Of a stretch of DNA of 64,000 nucleotides, positions 53,876 to 63,121 are shown one piece after another; position 1 is the first letter of the stretch, and every line of letters starts with the position of its first letter. The position numbers and the translations under genes are program-made. Location of the stretch: NCBI GenBank assembly GCA_020635535.1, contig JACJZP010000012.1:1-64000 (forward strand), read 5' to 3'. This DNA comes from Flavobacteriales bacterium. GTDB lineage: Bacteria > Bacteroidota > Bacteroidia > UBA10329. A model generated the notes under the pieces. It did no database searches, was not told where the DNA came from, and saw only the letters and a program-made list of their open reading frames with translations.

Positions 53876-55659
53876 TATCGCAGATGTACTTTATGGGTAG
53901 ATGTGCCTTTATCGCTTTCCAGTTTCACGATGTAGATACCTGTGGCCGAATTCACTGGGAAAGCGGTTCGGACCGATCGGATGTTTTCAGTGGCGATGAG
54001 CTTGCCTGCCAGGTCGTAAACCGTAGCTGTTCCGTTGGCGGCTTCAGAAAGGATGATGTTTACCTCATTGCCTGAAGAGAACACCTGCGCTCTGAAGGCA
54101 TCATTGCTGCGAATGTCTGTGATGGACATACCGAAATGCAGGGCAAACCGTGTTGGGATGTTGCCTGCCTCATCCGTAAAATCGTACGTGTTGTCCAAGT
54201 TCAGGTCTTGGAAAATGTTGAGCAGTCTGTCTTCCAACCAGACTTCGTTGGCAAGGGTGATTTCCGTAGCGGTTAAGCTGTAATTGCCCGTAGTGGGCAG
54301 TTTCACGCCAAGGTCTACCACTGGGTTGGTGGCCACGCTTTCCAGTCCATTTATCACAAGGCTGTCCGTTCCGGTTGTGGTGTACAGCTGTGGCACACTT
54401 GCCGCTGCCCAGAATTTGTGGCTATCGTAATCATCAAAGCCATTCTGTGCGTCTGAGTTGAACAGGATGATGGTCTCGTCCGATACGTTTCCGTTGCTGA
54501 GGGTCATTCTTACCGTTCCTTCTTCCGCTGCCATTCGGTAAATGCTGCTCCAACCTGCGTGGCTACGCATGGCATCCGTAAAGCTGAGTGAACCTGTCAA
54601 TCCATCCGTAGGAACACGTACCCAGAACGCCTGCGTGGGCGGAATATCTCCGTTTACCGCACCGTTTCCGTTGTTGTTGGTACCCACCATGCTGGTGGCA
54701 TTGTAGGTATCGTAAAGCATGGTGGTTCCTTGATGCGTGCGGTACCAGAGTGTGGTGCTGATGTTGCTCTTGGTGGCGTCATCCCAACTCACCGTACTTG
54801 GGTACGGATTGCTGAGCAGGTTATAGCCACGGTTATTATCTGTAGTCCCTGTTCGGGTGATGTTGGTTTCACTGAAATTGCCTGTGTTGTAGGCGCTTCC
54901 ACCATAGGTTACGATTCCGTTTGAGCCCATTCGAGCTACGTAACCTGTCATTGGGTCGAGTACGGTTGAGCCATTGGTTATCTGCGGGTAGCTGGTGCTG
55001 GTCTCATCTGCGCTCCAGAGTTTGTTACCGCTGGCGATGTTGAAGGTTGATGCCTGTGCATCGGCTACCGGACTTCCCACATAGAAGAACAGTCCGTTAG
55101 GAGTTCCTCCGCCCGAACCTTGCAGGTATTGCTCCATTTGGAAAGAGCCGCTTCCGTTGATGCTGCCTTCGGTAAGGAGCGAACCGATGCTGGATGCGTC
55201 AGCTTTGATGAGCATGGTTCCGTCATTGTACAGTTGCTCGAAAACTGTCAGTCCGTTACCTGCATCCACCGTTAGACTTGCTCCGCTGCGGATGTTGATG
55301 TTGTCGATCTCGGTAGGTGATGACAGATCGGTGGTGATGTGTGGCTGGTTGGTCGGATAGGCGGTGATGATGGCACTATCGGAAGCTGAAGGAACAACTC
55401 CTTTGCTCCAGTTGCTGCCCACCGACCAATCGGTTGATGTTGCTCCGACCCACATCAGGCCGTAATCCTCGCCCTGCTGTACGCCTTCGCTCCTGCTTTT
55501 ACCTGAACCGCTGGTTTCGGTATAGAAAACCTGGCCAATGCTGAAACTCATGGTTCCGCCTGAGCCTGTACCTTCTCCACCTACTGAAACGAGGTCGGTC
55601 TGGGCAGAAGCCCAAGTGCTACATACGAGTAACACCGCAATTGCCTGAATTCTTCTCAT
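53875..55659 (-). CDS. T9SS type A surface protein
   Basis: 594 residues. Signal peptide (ending ASAQ), then VGGEGTGSGGTMSFSIGQVF and a beta-helix-like body containing WVGATSTDWSVGSNWSKG, a motif typical of large Bacteroidota T9SS proteins. The C-terminal type A sorting domain is at about residues 520-594 (NIILSEAANGTATVYDLAG to TSTHKVHLR). Binding partner unknown. It is the first gene of a minus-strand unit and is divergent from the TPR-LuxR-type regulator. Its upstream region has the TAGCTTTG -7 element and the TGTCTA inverted repeat shared with the second module. Confidence 0.83.
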   Translation of the reverse strand: MRRIQAIAVLLVCSTWASAQTDLVSVGGEGTGSGGTMSFSIGQVFYTETSGSGKSRSEGVQQGEDYGLMWVGATSTDWSVGSNWSKGVVPSASDSAIITAYPTNQPHITTDLSSPTEIDNINIRSGASLTVDAGNGLTVFEQLYNDGTMLIKADASSIGSLLTEGSINGSGSFQMEQYLQGSGGGTPNGLFFYVGSPVADAQASTFNIASGNKLWSADETSTSYPQITNGSTVLDPMTGYVARMGSNGIVTYGGSAYNTGNFSETNITRTGTTDNNRGYNLLSNPYPSTVSWDDATKSNISTTLWYRTHQGTTMLYDTYNATSMVGTNNNGNGAVNGDIPPTQAFWVRVPTDGLTGSLSFTDAMRSHAGWSSIYRMAAEEGTVRMTLSNGNVSDETIILFNSDAQNGFDDYDSHKFWAAASVPQLYTTTGTDSLVINGLESVATNPVVDLGVKLPTTGNYSLTATEITLANEVWLEDRLLNIFQDLNLDNTYDFTDEAGNIPTRFALHFGMSITDIRSNDAFRAQVFSSGNEVNIILSEAANGTATVYDLAGKLIATENIRSVRTAFPVNSATGIYIVKLESDKGTSTHKVHLR

Positions 55660-55735
55660 CTGATTTTGCTTTAAGCCAGTTGGTGTTCACCAATCCGTAA
55701 GATGATTCCTTTGGCGTTCACTGCATTTCGGAACG

Positions 55736-55793
55736 CAAAGCTATTTCCAACGGTCGGCAACGCCTGTCTATGGACCTAGACAATTCATAGACA
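55736..55793. promoter_or_regulatory. Divergent promoter and operator, module A
   Basis: On the minus strand TAGCTTTG (55736-55743) is a perfect Bacteroidota -7 element for the T9SS gene. Upstream of it, 55765-55793 is an inverted repeat, TGTCTATG and CATAGACA, spaced by 13 bases that include a further CTAGACAA box. Similar elements recur at 63025-63071. The likely binding protein is the adjacent TPR-LuxR-type product (inference). Confidence 0.6.
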
Positions 55794-55833
55794 CTAAGAA
55801 CAGATGCGTCACATTTTTTGCGAATTTGGACGA

Positions 55834-57453
55834 ATGAAAAGGGTTCTACTCTGCTGTGTATTGCTCATAAGTGTTGGTATTTTCTCTCGGCCAAATGCGC
55901 AGAATGTATCGTCAGCTGATGCACTTCTTGATAGTGTTCTTCGGAGCTCAAGCAAGTATGACAACCCAGAGAAGCATCTCGAGGCACTTCTCGGTGGCCT
56001 TGCTGTTGAGGAAGATGTGTCAAATCAGGAAAAGTTGGCGCAGTTCTACTTCATCCTGGCCTTCGACCTCCGTAAGCTCGGTCTGCAAGAGCAGGCATTG
56101 CACTACATCCAGCGTAGTGTTGATTGCTCAAAGAAGGCTGCGTTGGACTCCAATGTGGTGTTTTACCGTGTTGGTACTAAGCTTACCTATCTGCTTGAAT
56201 TGGGCCGGGGAGACAGTGCGCTGATCGTAGCGCATGAGGCACACCAGTATATGCATGGTAGAGACAGTATGTATACTGCGGCCGCACTCAATAATATTGG
56301 GCTTTGCCTCCTTGATCTGAATGATCTGGAGACGGCAAGTATCTACTTCGATTCTGCATTGGCAGCCATTCCCAAGGCCATGGCTGACCATCCGCAGTTG
56401 ATCTACCTGAAAATGGCGATAAGGGACAACTTGGCGGATGTACGAGAACGAAAAGGACTGTTGAACGAAGCGAAAGCCTTGGTTGCCCAGAACATCAACA
56501 CATTACCGTCCTTACCATTAATAGACCATAACTGGTGTTCCAAATTGGTGAACTATAGCATTCGAAAAGCCAGATTGGAGATGAGGCTTGAAGATTGGCC
56601 AGCGGCAAGACCACCGCTTGACAGCCTGCGAGCATTCTTCAGGAAACATCCTGAAAGACAGACCAAGGAACACGACCTTGTGATGGCAGAGTTGGAACGG
56701 GATCTTGCGAGACAGGAGCAGAACATAGAGGCCGAACGGTTATGGTCAGACACCATTCTGAGTTTGAAAGACCGGATAGATCAAGAACGGTCTGCAAGCC
56801 AGCTGGCATCCATTCAACGATTGTCCAGTATCACCTTGGATAAAACCAAACAGGAATTCCAGAAAAGCCTGCAATTGAGCGATCAGAAGGTTCGCTCCCG
56901 CAATTTGATGCTAATTGTAATTGCTTTGATGTCGTTCTTGCTTATAGGATCGGTCTATGCGGTGTACAAGGTGCGATTGCAACAACGGCAAATGGAAAAC
57001 CAACGACTCGAATTGGAATTGAACCACAAGAATCGCGATATCGGTAATCTGGCCATGGACATATCCAGAAGGAAGGAGGCGGCAGAAGAGGTTCTAAGCT
57101 ATTTGGAAGAACTGAAAACGGCCAAGAAGGACAAACCCGAGCGAATTGATCTTGCAACTGTGGAACGTGACCTGAAGAAACGTATAAAAGCGGATGAAAA
57201 ACGGGAATGGGTGCACTCGCAAGTGGAGGACATCAATTCGTCCTTTTACAACAGACTCCGAGACAAGTACCCGAACTTGGTGCCGACAGAGATGGAACTC
57301 TGTGCCATGATACGCTCTCGAATGTCAAATAAGCAGATTGCAGAGATCAGGAATATTACCCCAGAATCAGCCAGCACGGCTCGATATCGGTTAGGCAAGA
57401 AACTGGGGGTTCCAGAAGGACGGGATCTAGTGGAACTTCTCAATGAGATTTAG
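55834..57453 (+). CDS. TPR sensor-regulator with LuxR-type HTH, copy A
   Basis: 539 residues from ATG 55834 (an upstream ATG at 55804 spoils the signal peptide). Signal peptide, TPR region of about residues 40-330, one transmembrane helix at about 358-378 (LMLIVIALMSFLLIGSVYAV), a coiled coil, and a LuxR/GerE-type helix-turn-helix at about 483-539 (SNKQIAEIRNITPESAS). The layout (periplasmic TPR, one helix, cytoplasmic HTH) is a one-component membrane regulator well known in Bacteroidota. It lies divergently from the T9SS gene at 53875-55659, and a homologue (63122 onward) is in the same position relative to another surface gene, so it probably controls that neighbour. Confidence 0.85.
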   Translation: MKRVLLCCVLLISVGIFSRPNAQNVSSADALLDSVLRSSSKYDNPEKHLEALLGGLAVEEDVSNQEKLAQFYFILAFDLRKLGLQEQALHYIQRSVDCSKKAALDSNVVFYRVGTKLTYLLELGRGDSALIVAHEAHQYMHGRDSMYTAAALNNIGLCLLDLNDLETASIYFDSALAAIPKAMADHPQLIYLKMAIRDNLADVRERKGLLNEAKALVAQNINTLPSLPLIDHNWCSKLVNYSIRKARLEMRLEDWPAARPPLDSLRAFFRKHPERQTKEHDLVMAELERDLARQEQNIEAERLWSDTILSLKDRIDQERSASQLASIQRLSSITLDKTKQEFQKSLQLSDQKVRSRNLMLIVIALMSFLLIGSVYAVYKVRLQQRQMENQRLELELNHKNRDIGNLAMDISRRKEAAEEVLSYLEELKTAKKDKPERIDLATVERDLKKRIKADEKREWVHSQVEDINSSFYNRLRDKYPNLVPTEMELCAMIRSRMSNKQIAEIRNITPESASTARYRLGKKLGVPEGRDLVELLNEI

Positions 57454-57468
57454 AAAAGCTCCAAGTGC

Positions 57469-58896
57469 TCATTCATTGATCTTCCGCCAAGGCTTGGCCG
57501 CTTCCAGTTGGTAAGCCAAGTCAAGCAGTAGGTTTTCCTGTCCGTGGTTGGCCCAAAGGAGCATGCCAATGGGAAGTCCTTTTTCTTCCTCATGTCCGAG
57601 AGGTAATGATATGGATGGACCGCCAGAAGCATTGCCGTAAGGTGAAAAGCAGGCCCATTTTACAATGCGCGGGAACAGCTCATCGAACTCCAGATTCATG
57701 CCCATGTAGCCCAATTCAGGCGCGGGATGGGCGAGGGTAGGAGTGAGGAAGAAATCCACGCCCATTTCTGCGAACATGGTTCTGTGCTGATGGTACGACC
57801 GGTTCAAACGATGCACGAAAAATGGAGTGCGGTGAATGTTCTTGAGGTGGTGTTCCGATAGGCCTTTCGTGAGTTTAGATACTTTCTTCGGTTCGAAGTC
57901 AGGCCCGAACATCAACTTGCCGAACCTGTGGCAGTAGAAAGCATTCAGCGCCCACAGGTCGATGAAATCATCGAGGAACTGGTCTGCAATGGGAGGCTTC
58001 ACCGGTCTGACCGTATGCCCCATGGATTCCAGCAATTCTGCGGTTTCGTGCAGTGCCTTCATGCTGGCATCATCGGCTTTCATGCCGCCAACCGAATCTC
58101 CCGAAAAGCCGATGGTGTAGGTCTTTTTGGAAGGACCTTCTACCAACCCAACAGGTGGCAGTTTGAGGTTCTTGTAATACTTCTCGGCCTCCGCATAAAA
58201 ATGAGCTGTATCTCTCACCGAACGCGTGATCACGCCATCAATGGCAATATCCACCAGTTGCGTGTTGAACATGCTGGTTCGCAACAATCGGCCACGGGTG
58301 GGTTTGAGGCCCACAACTCCGCAACAGGCAGAAGGAATTCGGGTTGAACCGCCACCATCAGCTGCATGCGCCAACGGAACCACCCCGGCCGCCACCAACG
58401 CTGCAGCACCACCCGAAGAACCGCCAGGTGTATGGCCGGTGTTCCATGGGTTTCGGGTATCCTCCTGATGTTCGAATTCGGTGGAACAGGTAAACCCGAA
58501 CTCGGGCATGGAACTGGTACCCAGATTCACAAATCCCTGCGCGAAGATCTGCTTGGCAATGGGGTCAGTCGTTTTGGCCGGTTTCGCATTCTCAAATGCT
58601 TTCGAACCGAATCGGGTAGGAATTCCCTCCACATAGGTCATGTCCTTAATGAAGGTGGGAATGCCGTTGAAGAAGCCCTTTCTGTCTTCATTGGCGGCTT
58701 CCAATCCTCTCTCAAAATTATCCGTGACCACTGCTTTGAGGATGGGGTTCACCGTTTTGGCCCGTTCGATGGATGCGGCCACCACTTCGCGCGGGTGCAG
58801 TTGCTTTGTGCGGATTAATTCTGCCAGTGCCACGGCATCCAATTCGCCCAACACATCATCAGTAAACGCGTGAACTCTTTTCGGGATTTCTGTCAT
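57469..58896 (-). CDS. Amidase signature family protein
   Basis: 475 residues of the amidase signature family. The catalytic triad is visible: Lys in PTFIKDMTYVEG, cis-Ser in the GHTPGGSSGGAAALVAAG Gly-Ser-rich motif, and the nucleophile Ser in ADGGGSTRIPSACCG. It hydrolyses an amide bond to acid and ammonia. Length and motifs fit a general amidase rather than GatA, since no gatB/gatC genes are near. It reads toward the TPR-LuxR gene with 15 bases between stops and is unrelated to the surface modules by content. Cytoplasmic; no signal peptide. Confidence 0.92.
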   Translation of the reverse strand: MTEIPKRVHAFTDDVLGELDAVALAELIRTKQLHPREVVAASIERAKTVNPILKAVVTDNFERGLEAANEDRKGFFNGIPTFIKDMTYVEGIPTRFGSKAFENAKPAKTTDPIAKQIFAQGFVNLGTSSMPEFGFTCSTEFEHQEDTRNPWNTGHTPGGSSGGAAALVAAGVVPLAHAADGGGSTRIPSACCGVVGLKPTRGRLLRTSMFNTQLVDIAIDGVITRSVRDTAHFYAEAEKYYKNLKLPPVGLVEGPSKKTYTIGFSGDSVGGMKADDASMKALHETAELLESMGHTVRPVKPPIADQFLDDFIDLWALNAFYCHRFGKLMFGPDFEPKKVSKLTKGLSEHHLKNIHRTPFFVHRLNRSYHQHRTMFAEMGVDFFLTPTLAHPAPELGYMGMNLEFDELFPRIVKWACFSPYGNASGGPSISLPLGHEEEKGLPIGMLLWANHGQENLLLDLAYQLEAAKPWRKINE

Positions 58897-58934
58897 TTGA
58901 TTTCTATTCTGATAAAGGTAACAGGTGGTTTTCC

Positions 58935-58963
58935 ATAAAAGAAGAGCCGCACAGTGGCGGCTC
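58935..58963 (-). terminator. Terminator of the fibre gene of module B
   Basis: GAGCCGC and GCGGCTC form a seven-pair stem around six bases, followed on the minus strand by TTCTTTTAT. It lies 35 bases beyond the stop at 58999. A 20-base sequence just beside it, at 58965-58984, also follows the terminator at 51275. Confidence 0.75.
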
Positions 58964-58998
58964 CTTTCATTTGGTTTGGCTGCGGTTCGCGCCCTGCA

Positions 58999-59568
58999 TT
59001 AATGAGAAACTGTCATTTGTTTCGTTCCGATCAACTCACCATCAGCAATCAAGCTGTAAACGTAGTTTCCAGCAGCCATGGCATTCTGCCCGATAACTAC
59101 GGAACCTTGCCCAACTGCTTTCACGGGAACACGACTTACAAAAGAGCCATCAATCGTGAATATGTCAATATGAGCTTGAGAATAACCGTAAGGCAGGTAG
59201 TATTCGATAATGGTGCTCTCATCAAACGGATTCGGGTAGTTCTGGAAAAGCTCGGCTCTGTCTGAACCACCTGGCTCGTTGATGAAAACAGTACCGCAGC
59301 AAGTGGTCACCGCTGCTTCCAATGCATCCAATCTGTCCAACAATGGTTGTAGAACTGAGGTAAGATCTACCGTGTTTCCGTCTTCTATGGTCAGGATGTT
59401 TCCGTTGAGTGAAAGGGTTTGGTCATCTCCACCATCCGCTCCAGCTGGACCCTGAGGTCCTGTAGGCCCTGCTGGTCCGGCAACTCCCTGAACACCTGTC
59501 AAACCAGTCGGTCCTTGTGGCCCTGTTGCACCATCGGCTCCGTCATTACCATCCCGCTCCAGCCACAC
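58999..59568 (-). CDS. C-terminal fragment of the large collagen-like T9SS protein
   Basis: 189 residues in frame: residual collagen triplets (GADGATGPQGPTGLTG), a short beta/coiled region (VLQPLLDRLDALEAAVTTCC) and a complete type A T9SS sorting domain (NYPNPFDESTIIEYYLP to GTKQMTVSH). There is no signal peptide and no credible start of its own. It is the natural continuation of the gene at 60001-63003, separated by a tract of small frameshifts. If that tract is an assembly error, the real gene spans 58999-63003 and encodes a fibre of about 1,300 residues. It ends in a terminator. Confidence 0.75.
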   Translation of the reverse strand: MWLERDGNDGADGATGPQGPTGLTGVQGVAGPAGPTGPQGPAGADGGDDQTLSLNGNILTIEDGNTVDLTSVLQPLLDRLDALEAAVTTCCGTVFINEPGGSDRAELFQNYPNPFDESTIIEYYLPYGYSQAHIDIFTIDGSFVSRVPVKAVGQGSVVIGQNAMAAGNYVYSLIADGELIGTKQMTVSH

Positions 59569-60000
59569 CTTGATTCCCTGGATTCCTTGGGTCAGGACCC
59601 GTCATGCACCGACTCCATTCCTGGCCAGTTGCCGACCATGCACCATCCGTCCAGCCAACCTTGATTCCTGGCGGTTGCTCTGTCAAACCAGTTGGTCCCT
59701 GTGACCAGTGGCACCATCGGCACCGTCAGCGCCATCACTCCAGCAACGCCTTGGATACCCTGTATCCAGTTGCACCAGTCAAACCGATTGGTCCTGCGGT
59801 CGTTGCCCCATCGGCACCATCCGTGCCATCAGCACCAGCCACTCCTGAATTCCTTGTGGTCGGTAGCGCCAGTCAATCCGATTGGGCCCGGCCCGTTGCA
59901 CCGTCAGCACCATCTACACCTGCAATTCCTTGAGATCTGGGCCAGTGACGCCTTGATTCCTGATGTCTGAGGCGTTGCACCATCGGCACCGTCTACGCCA
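59569..60000 (-). other. Frameshift-rich collagen-repeat tract
   Basis: This stretch, together with about 110 bases above 60000, codes for Gly-X-Y triplets in all three frames in turn. Words such as CAGGGAATTGCAGG appear shortened (for example CAGGAATGCAGG near 60105), and missing bases fall mostly in runs of G, C or T. No continuous frame exists. It joins the two halves of one gene. Confidence 0.7.
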
Positions 60001-63000
60001 TCATTTCCAGCCACACCTTGGATTCCTTGCGGTCCAGTTGCACCTGTCAAACCAGTTGGTCCTTGCGGGCCAGTTGCACCATCGGCACCATCTACACCTG
60101 CATTCCTGTGGGCCAGTTGGGCCAGTGACGCCCTGAATACCTTGGATGCCTTGTGGTCCTTGTGGACCCGTTGCTCCATCGGCACCGGCTACTCCCTGAA
60201 TTCCCTGCGGTCCGGTTGCGCCTGTCAAACCGATCGGTCCTTGCGGCCCGGTCGCACCGTCAACTCCATCTACACCGGCAACGCCTTGAGGCCCCTGTGG
60301 GCCTGTTGCTCCCGTCAATCCTGTCAAACCAGTTGGTCCTGTTGGTCCTGTAGCACCATCCAATCCGCTGGCATCGGTCCAAGCAGCATTTCCACTGGCA
60401 TCAGATGTAAGCACATAGCCATTTTGCTGCGAGCCATCATTTATTCTCAGCGACCCGTTTACGGTCAATGCGTTTGAAGCAAAATCACCATAGATAAGAG
60501 GCGATGAAGTGTTGGAGTTGTCGATGTACAGTTTATCGTTTCCTGTTTCGTTGTATCCGGCTTGATTTCCCAAAAACACGTTCCTATTACCAGTAGAATT
60601 GAATCCGGCCTGATTACCTACAGCGGTATTATCAGCTCCTGTCTGATTTACGATGAGCGCTGCTGTGCCGATTGCCACATTTTCGGTGCCGCTAGTGTTC
60701 GAAGCAAGGGCAGAAGAACCCAAAGCTATATTTTGAGAGCCTGAAGTATTGCTGACCATGGCTGAATAACCCATGACACAGTTACTACTACCACCAATGT
60801 TATTCTGCAGGGCCTCTGCTCCCATGGCAATGTTTGCTTGTCCTACGGTGTTGCTTTGCAGCGCTAACGATCCAATAGCAACATTAATTCCACCGGTTGT
60901 GTTGCTGTACAGTGCTTGATAACCCAAGGCAACGTTTTCATTCCCCTCGGTGTTGGTGGTTCCAGCATCTTGCCCAATGAAGACGTTCTGGTTATTGGTG
61001 AGATCATCATTGGCACCCGCGCCATCACCCATAAAGACAGAGTTGCCAGAATTCAGCACCCTTAATCTTGAACCAGCCATTACAAAACGCTCTGTGCCTG
61101 CAAGGTCAAAACGGATAATATCCTCATCTGAAGATTCTTCCACCTGAATTTTGGTATCAGCATCGGCATCGGCAATGGCCGTGGCCGTGGCAGGGGTTGC
61201 CCAAGTGGCATTGCCGCTGGCATCAGATGTAAGCACATAACCCGCTTGTTGTGTGCCATCATTAATTCTCAGCGATCCGTTCACCGTCAACGCGTTGGAG
61301 GCGAAATCACCGTAAATGAGAGGAGAGGAAGTACTGGAGTTGTCGATATACAGCTTATTGCTTCCAGTTTCACTGTAACCTGCTTGATATCCCAGAAACA
61401 CGTTTCCGTAATGGGCATTGCTGTTGTAACCCGCCTGATAGCCGAGAATAACATTGCGGTTTGCCGTATCGGCTTTGAACGCTGCTTGTGCACCCATTAT
61501 CAGGCTGGTTCCACTAATTCGCATTTCTTTTGCGGATTGATCGCCAACAAACACGTTACTCGAACCGATGTTATTGACAGCCACAGAGTTTCCTATAAAA
61601 GTGTTGTTGAAGCTATATATGTTGGAACTACCAGCTTGCTTTCCAATAAAAATGTTTCCACTGCACTCATCGGCTTCACGTCCTGCAGAATAACCTATAA
61701 ACGTGTTGTCTGTTCCACCGTTTGTATTGCTTGTACCAGCCAATTCTCCGAAGAAGGTGTTGAAGCCCGCATCGAATACCTGCACCGTGGTATTTCCTTC
61801 TGCGTTTGCTCCGATCACCATTCGTTCTGTACTGGCAATGTCAAAACGGATGATGTCCTCATCGGCAGATTCTTCCACCTGAATTTTGGTATCAGCATCA
61901 GCGTCAGCCATCGAAGTAATGGATGTAAATGATTTCCATGCAGAACCATCGTATCCTTCAAAATCAGTTCCCGTCCAACGAACACTACCAGCGTTGGTGT
62001 TTGAAGTAGTACCAATGTTTATTGCACCGCTGACCTGTAGTTTTTCGTTCGGTGTACTGGTACCGATGCCCACTTGGTCGGTGCCAGCATCTGTGAAAAA
62101 GAGACTTACATCCGTATCTCCTTCAATTCGAGTATTGTAATCATTCCCGTTCTGGTTGATCACCAGCTCTGTTGGTGTCAGGTAAAGTGTGTTGGTAGGC
62201 GTTTCGGTGGAGATATACAATGGCACCAGATTTCCGAAGGTTATATCACGAATTGAAAATGCGCCCTCATGAGCTACCAGATCCCAGATCTGGGCATCAA
62301 AACCTCCGGTATTATCCTGTTCAAAACGAAGAGTTGGACTGTTGTTGGTCTTGAGATGCAGATCCCTTGACGGGGCATTGGTTCCAAATCCAATGTCTCC
62401 ATTGGAATTTACATAAAGCGAATTGGTCGGTGCGCCCGGAATGATCTTGAAAGGGAGCTTACTCCCATTGGTTACATCCCGAATAAAGAAGTTGGTTTCA
62501 TTACCTGCCACATCCCATATTTGACTTCCATAACCGCCTGAAGCATCCTGCTCCAATCTGAACGCAGCTGTATTGCCATCTGCAACATGTAATTCTACAG
62601 AAGGGCTTGAGGTTCCTATACCAACCCTTTGCTCGCTGCCGTTTTTCAATATGCGCATGGCATCAGCACCTGCACCGGCATCGATCCGGAACGGGGTGTT
62701 TCCAGCCGTTTGGTCAACTACCGAGAAGTAGTCGTCAGCACCGCTGCCGACACCGTTTACTTCAATGCTCCAATCATTTGTTGGGAAGCCGGAGGTGGTA
62801 GATGCATCATTGAAGAATATTCTCACGTTATCATCCGACAGATACAGCGTTTTATATTGCAGGTTTTCACTACCGGTAATACTCTGGCCGATGCCAAGCC
62901 TTCCATCAATGTAATAGTCGCCAGTGATGTCTGCTTGCGAAAACGCGGTGAGTGAATAGAGGAGCAGAATTGCGCCCGTGAATGTGGTGGTCAGTTTTTT

Positions 63001-63003
63001 CAT
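60001..63003 (-). CDS. N-terminal part of large YadA/collagen-like surface protein
   Basis: 1000 residues to a stop created by frameshift. Signal peptide (ending AFSQ); head repeats VGIGTSSPSVELHVADGN and LRFEQDNTGGFDAQIWD. Two long runs of YadA-like repeats (NVFLGYQAGYSETG) follow, with a duplicated segment that starts ADADADTKIQVEES. Then come clean collagen triplets (GATGPTGPTGLTG) from about residue 880. The last 30 or so residues (after GPTGPQ) are out-of-frame Cys/Arg/Trp-rich nonsense, not real protein. The C-terminal half with the T9SS domain is at 58999-59568. It is divergent from the second TPR-LuxR-type gene, with TAGCTTTG 22 bases before the start. Confidence 0.8.
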   Translation of the reverse strand: MKKLTTTFTGAILLLYSLTAFSQADITGDYYIDGRLGIGQSITGSENLQYKTLYLSDDNVRIFFNDASTTSGFPTNDWSIEVNGVGSGADDYFSVVDQTAGNTPFRIDAGAGADAMRILKNGSEQRVGIGTSSPSVELHVADGNTAAFRLEQDASGGYGSQIWDVAGNETNFFIRDVTNGSKLPFKIIPGAPTNSLYVNSNGDIGFGTNAPSRDLHLKTNNSPTLRFEQDNTGGFDAQIWDLVAHEGAFSIRDITFGNLVPLYISTETPTNTLYLTPTELVINQNGNDYNTRIEGDTDVSLFFTDAGTDQVGIGTSTPNEKLQVSGAINIGTTSNTNAGSVRWTGTDFEGYDGSAWKSFTSITSMADADADTKIQVEESADEDIIRFDIASTERMVIGANAEGNTTVQVFDAGFNTFFGELAGTSNTNGGTDNTFIGYSAGREADECSGNIFIGKQAGSSNIYSFNNTFIGNSVAVNNIGSSNVFVGDQSAKEMRISGTSLIMGAQAAFKADTANRNVILGYQAGYNSNAHYGNVFLGYQAGYSETGSNKLYIDNSSTSSPLIYGDFASNALTVNGSLRINDGTQQAGYVLTSDASGNATWATPATATAIADADADTKIQVEESSDEDIIRFDLAGTERFVMAGSRLRVLNSGNSVFMGDGAGANDDLTNNQNVFIGQDAGTTNTEGNENVALGYQALYSNTTGGINVAIGSLALQSNTVGQANIAMGAEALQNNIGGSSNCVMGYSAMVSNTSGSQNIALGSSALASNTSGTENVAIGTAALIVNQTGADNTAVGNQAGFNSTGNRNVFLGNQAGYNETGNDKLYIDNSNTSSPLIYGDFASNALTVNGSLRINDGSQQNGYVLTSDASGNAAWTDASGLDGATGPTGPTGLTGLTGATGPQGPQGVAGVDGVDGATGPQGPIGLTGATGPQGIQGVAGADGATGPQGPQGIQGIQGVTGPTGPQECRCRWCRWCNWPARTNWFDRCNWTARNPRCGWK

Positions 63004-63024
63004 GGTTGAAACGATTTAGGAAAG

Positions 63025-63071
63025 CAAAGCTATTTCTATCATCTGTCTACACCTATTTTTTGGCGTAGACA
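63025..63071. promoter_or_regulatory. Divergent promoter and operator, module B
   Basis: TAGCTTTG on the minus strand (63025-63032) is the -7 element for the fibre gene. The inverted repeat TGTCTAC / GTAGACA (63044-63071, 14-base spacer) lies upstream, followed by a diverged GGACACT box. The sequence GCAAAGCTATTTC is identical to that of module A. Confidence 0.6.
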
Positions 63072-63121
63072 ATGCGTGGACACTCAGTAAGAAATTGTTG
63101 CGTTTTTGCGACTTTTGGGCT

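Noticed and set aside
59530..60110. Programmed frameshifting or phase variation in the collagen tract
   Set aside because: Too many scattered small changes in different places; phase variation would use one or two simple repeat tracts.
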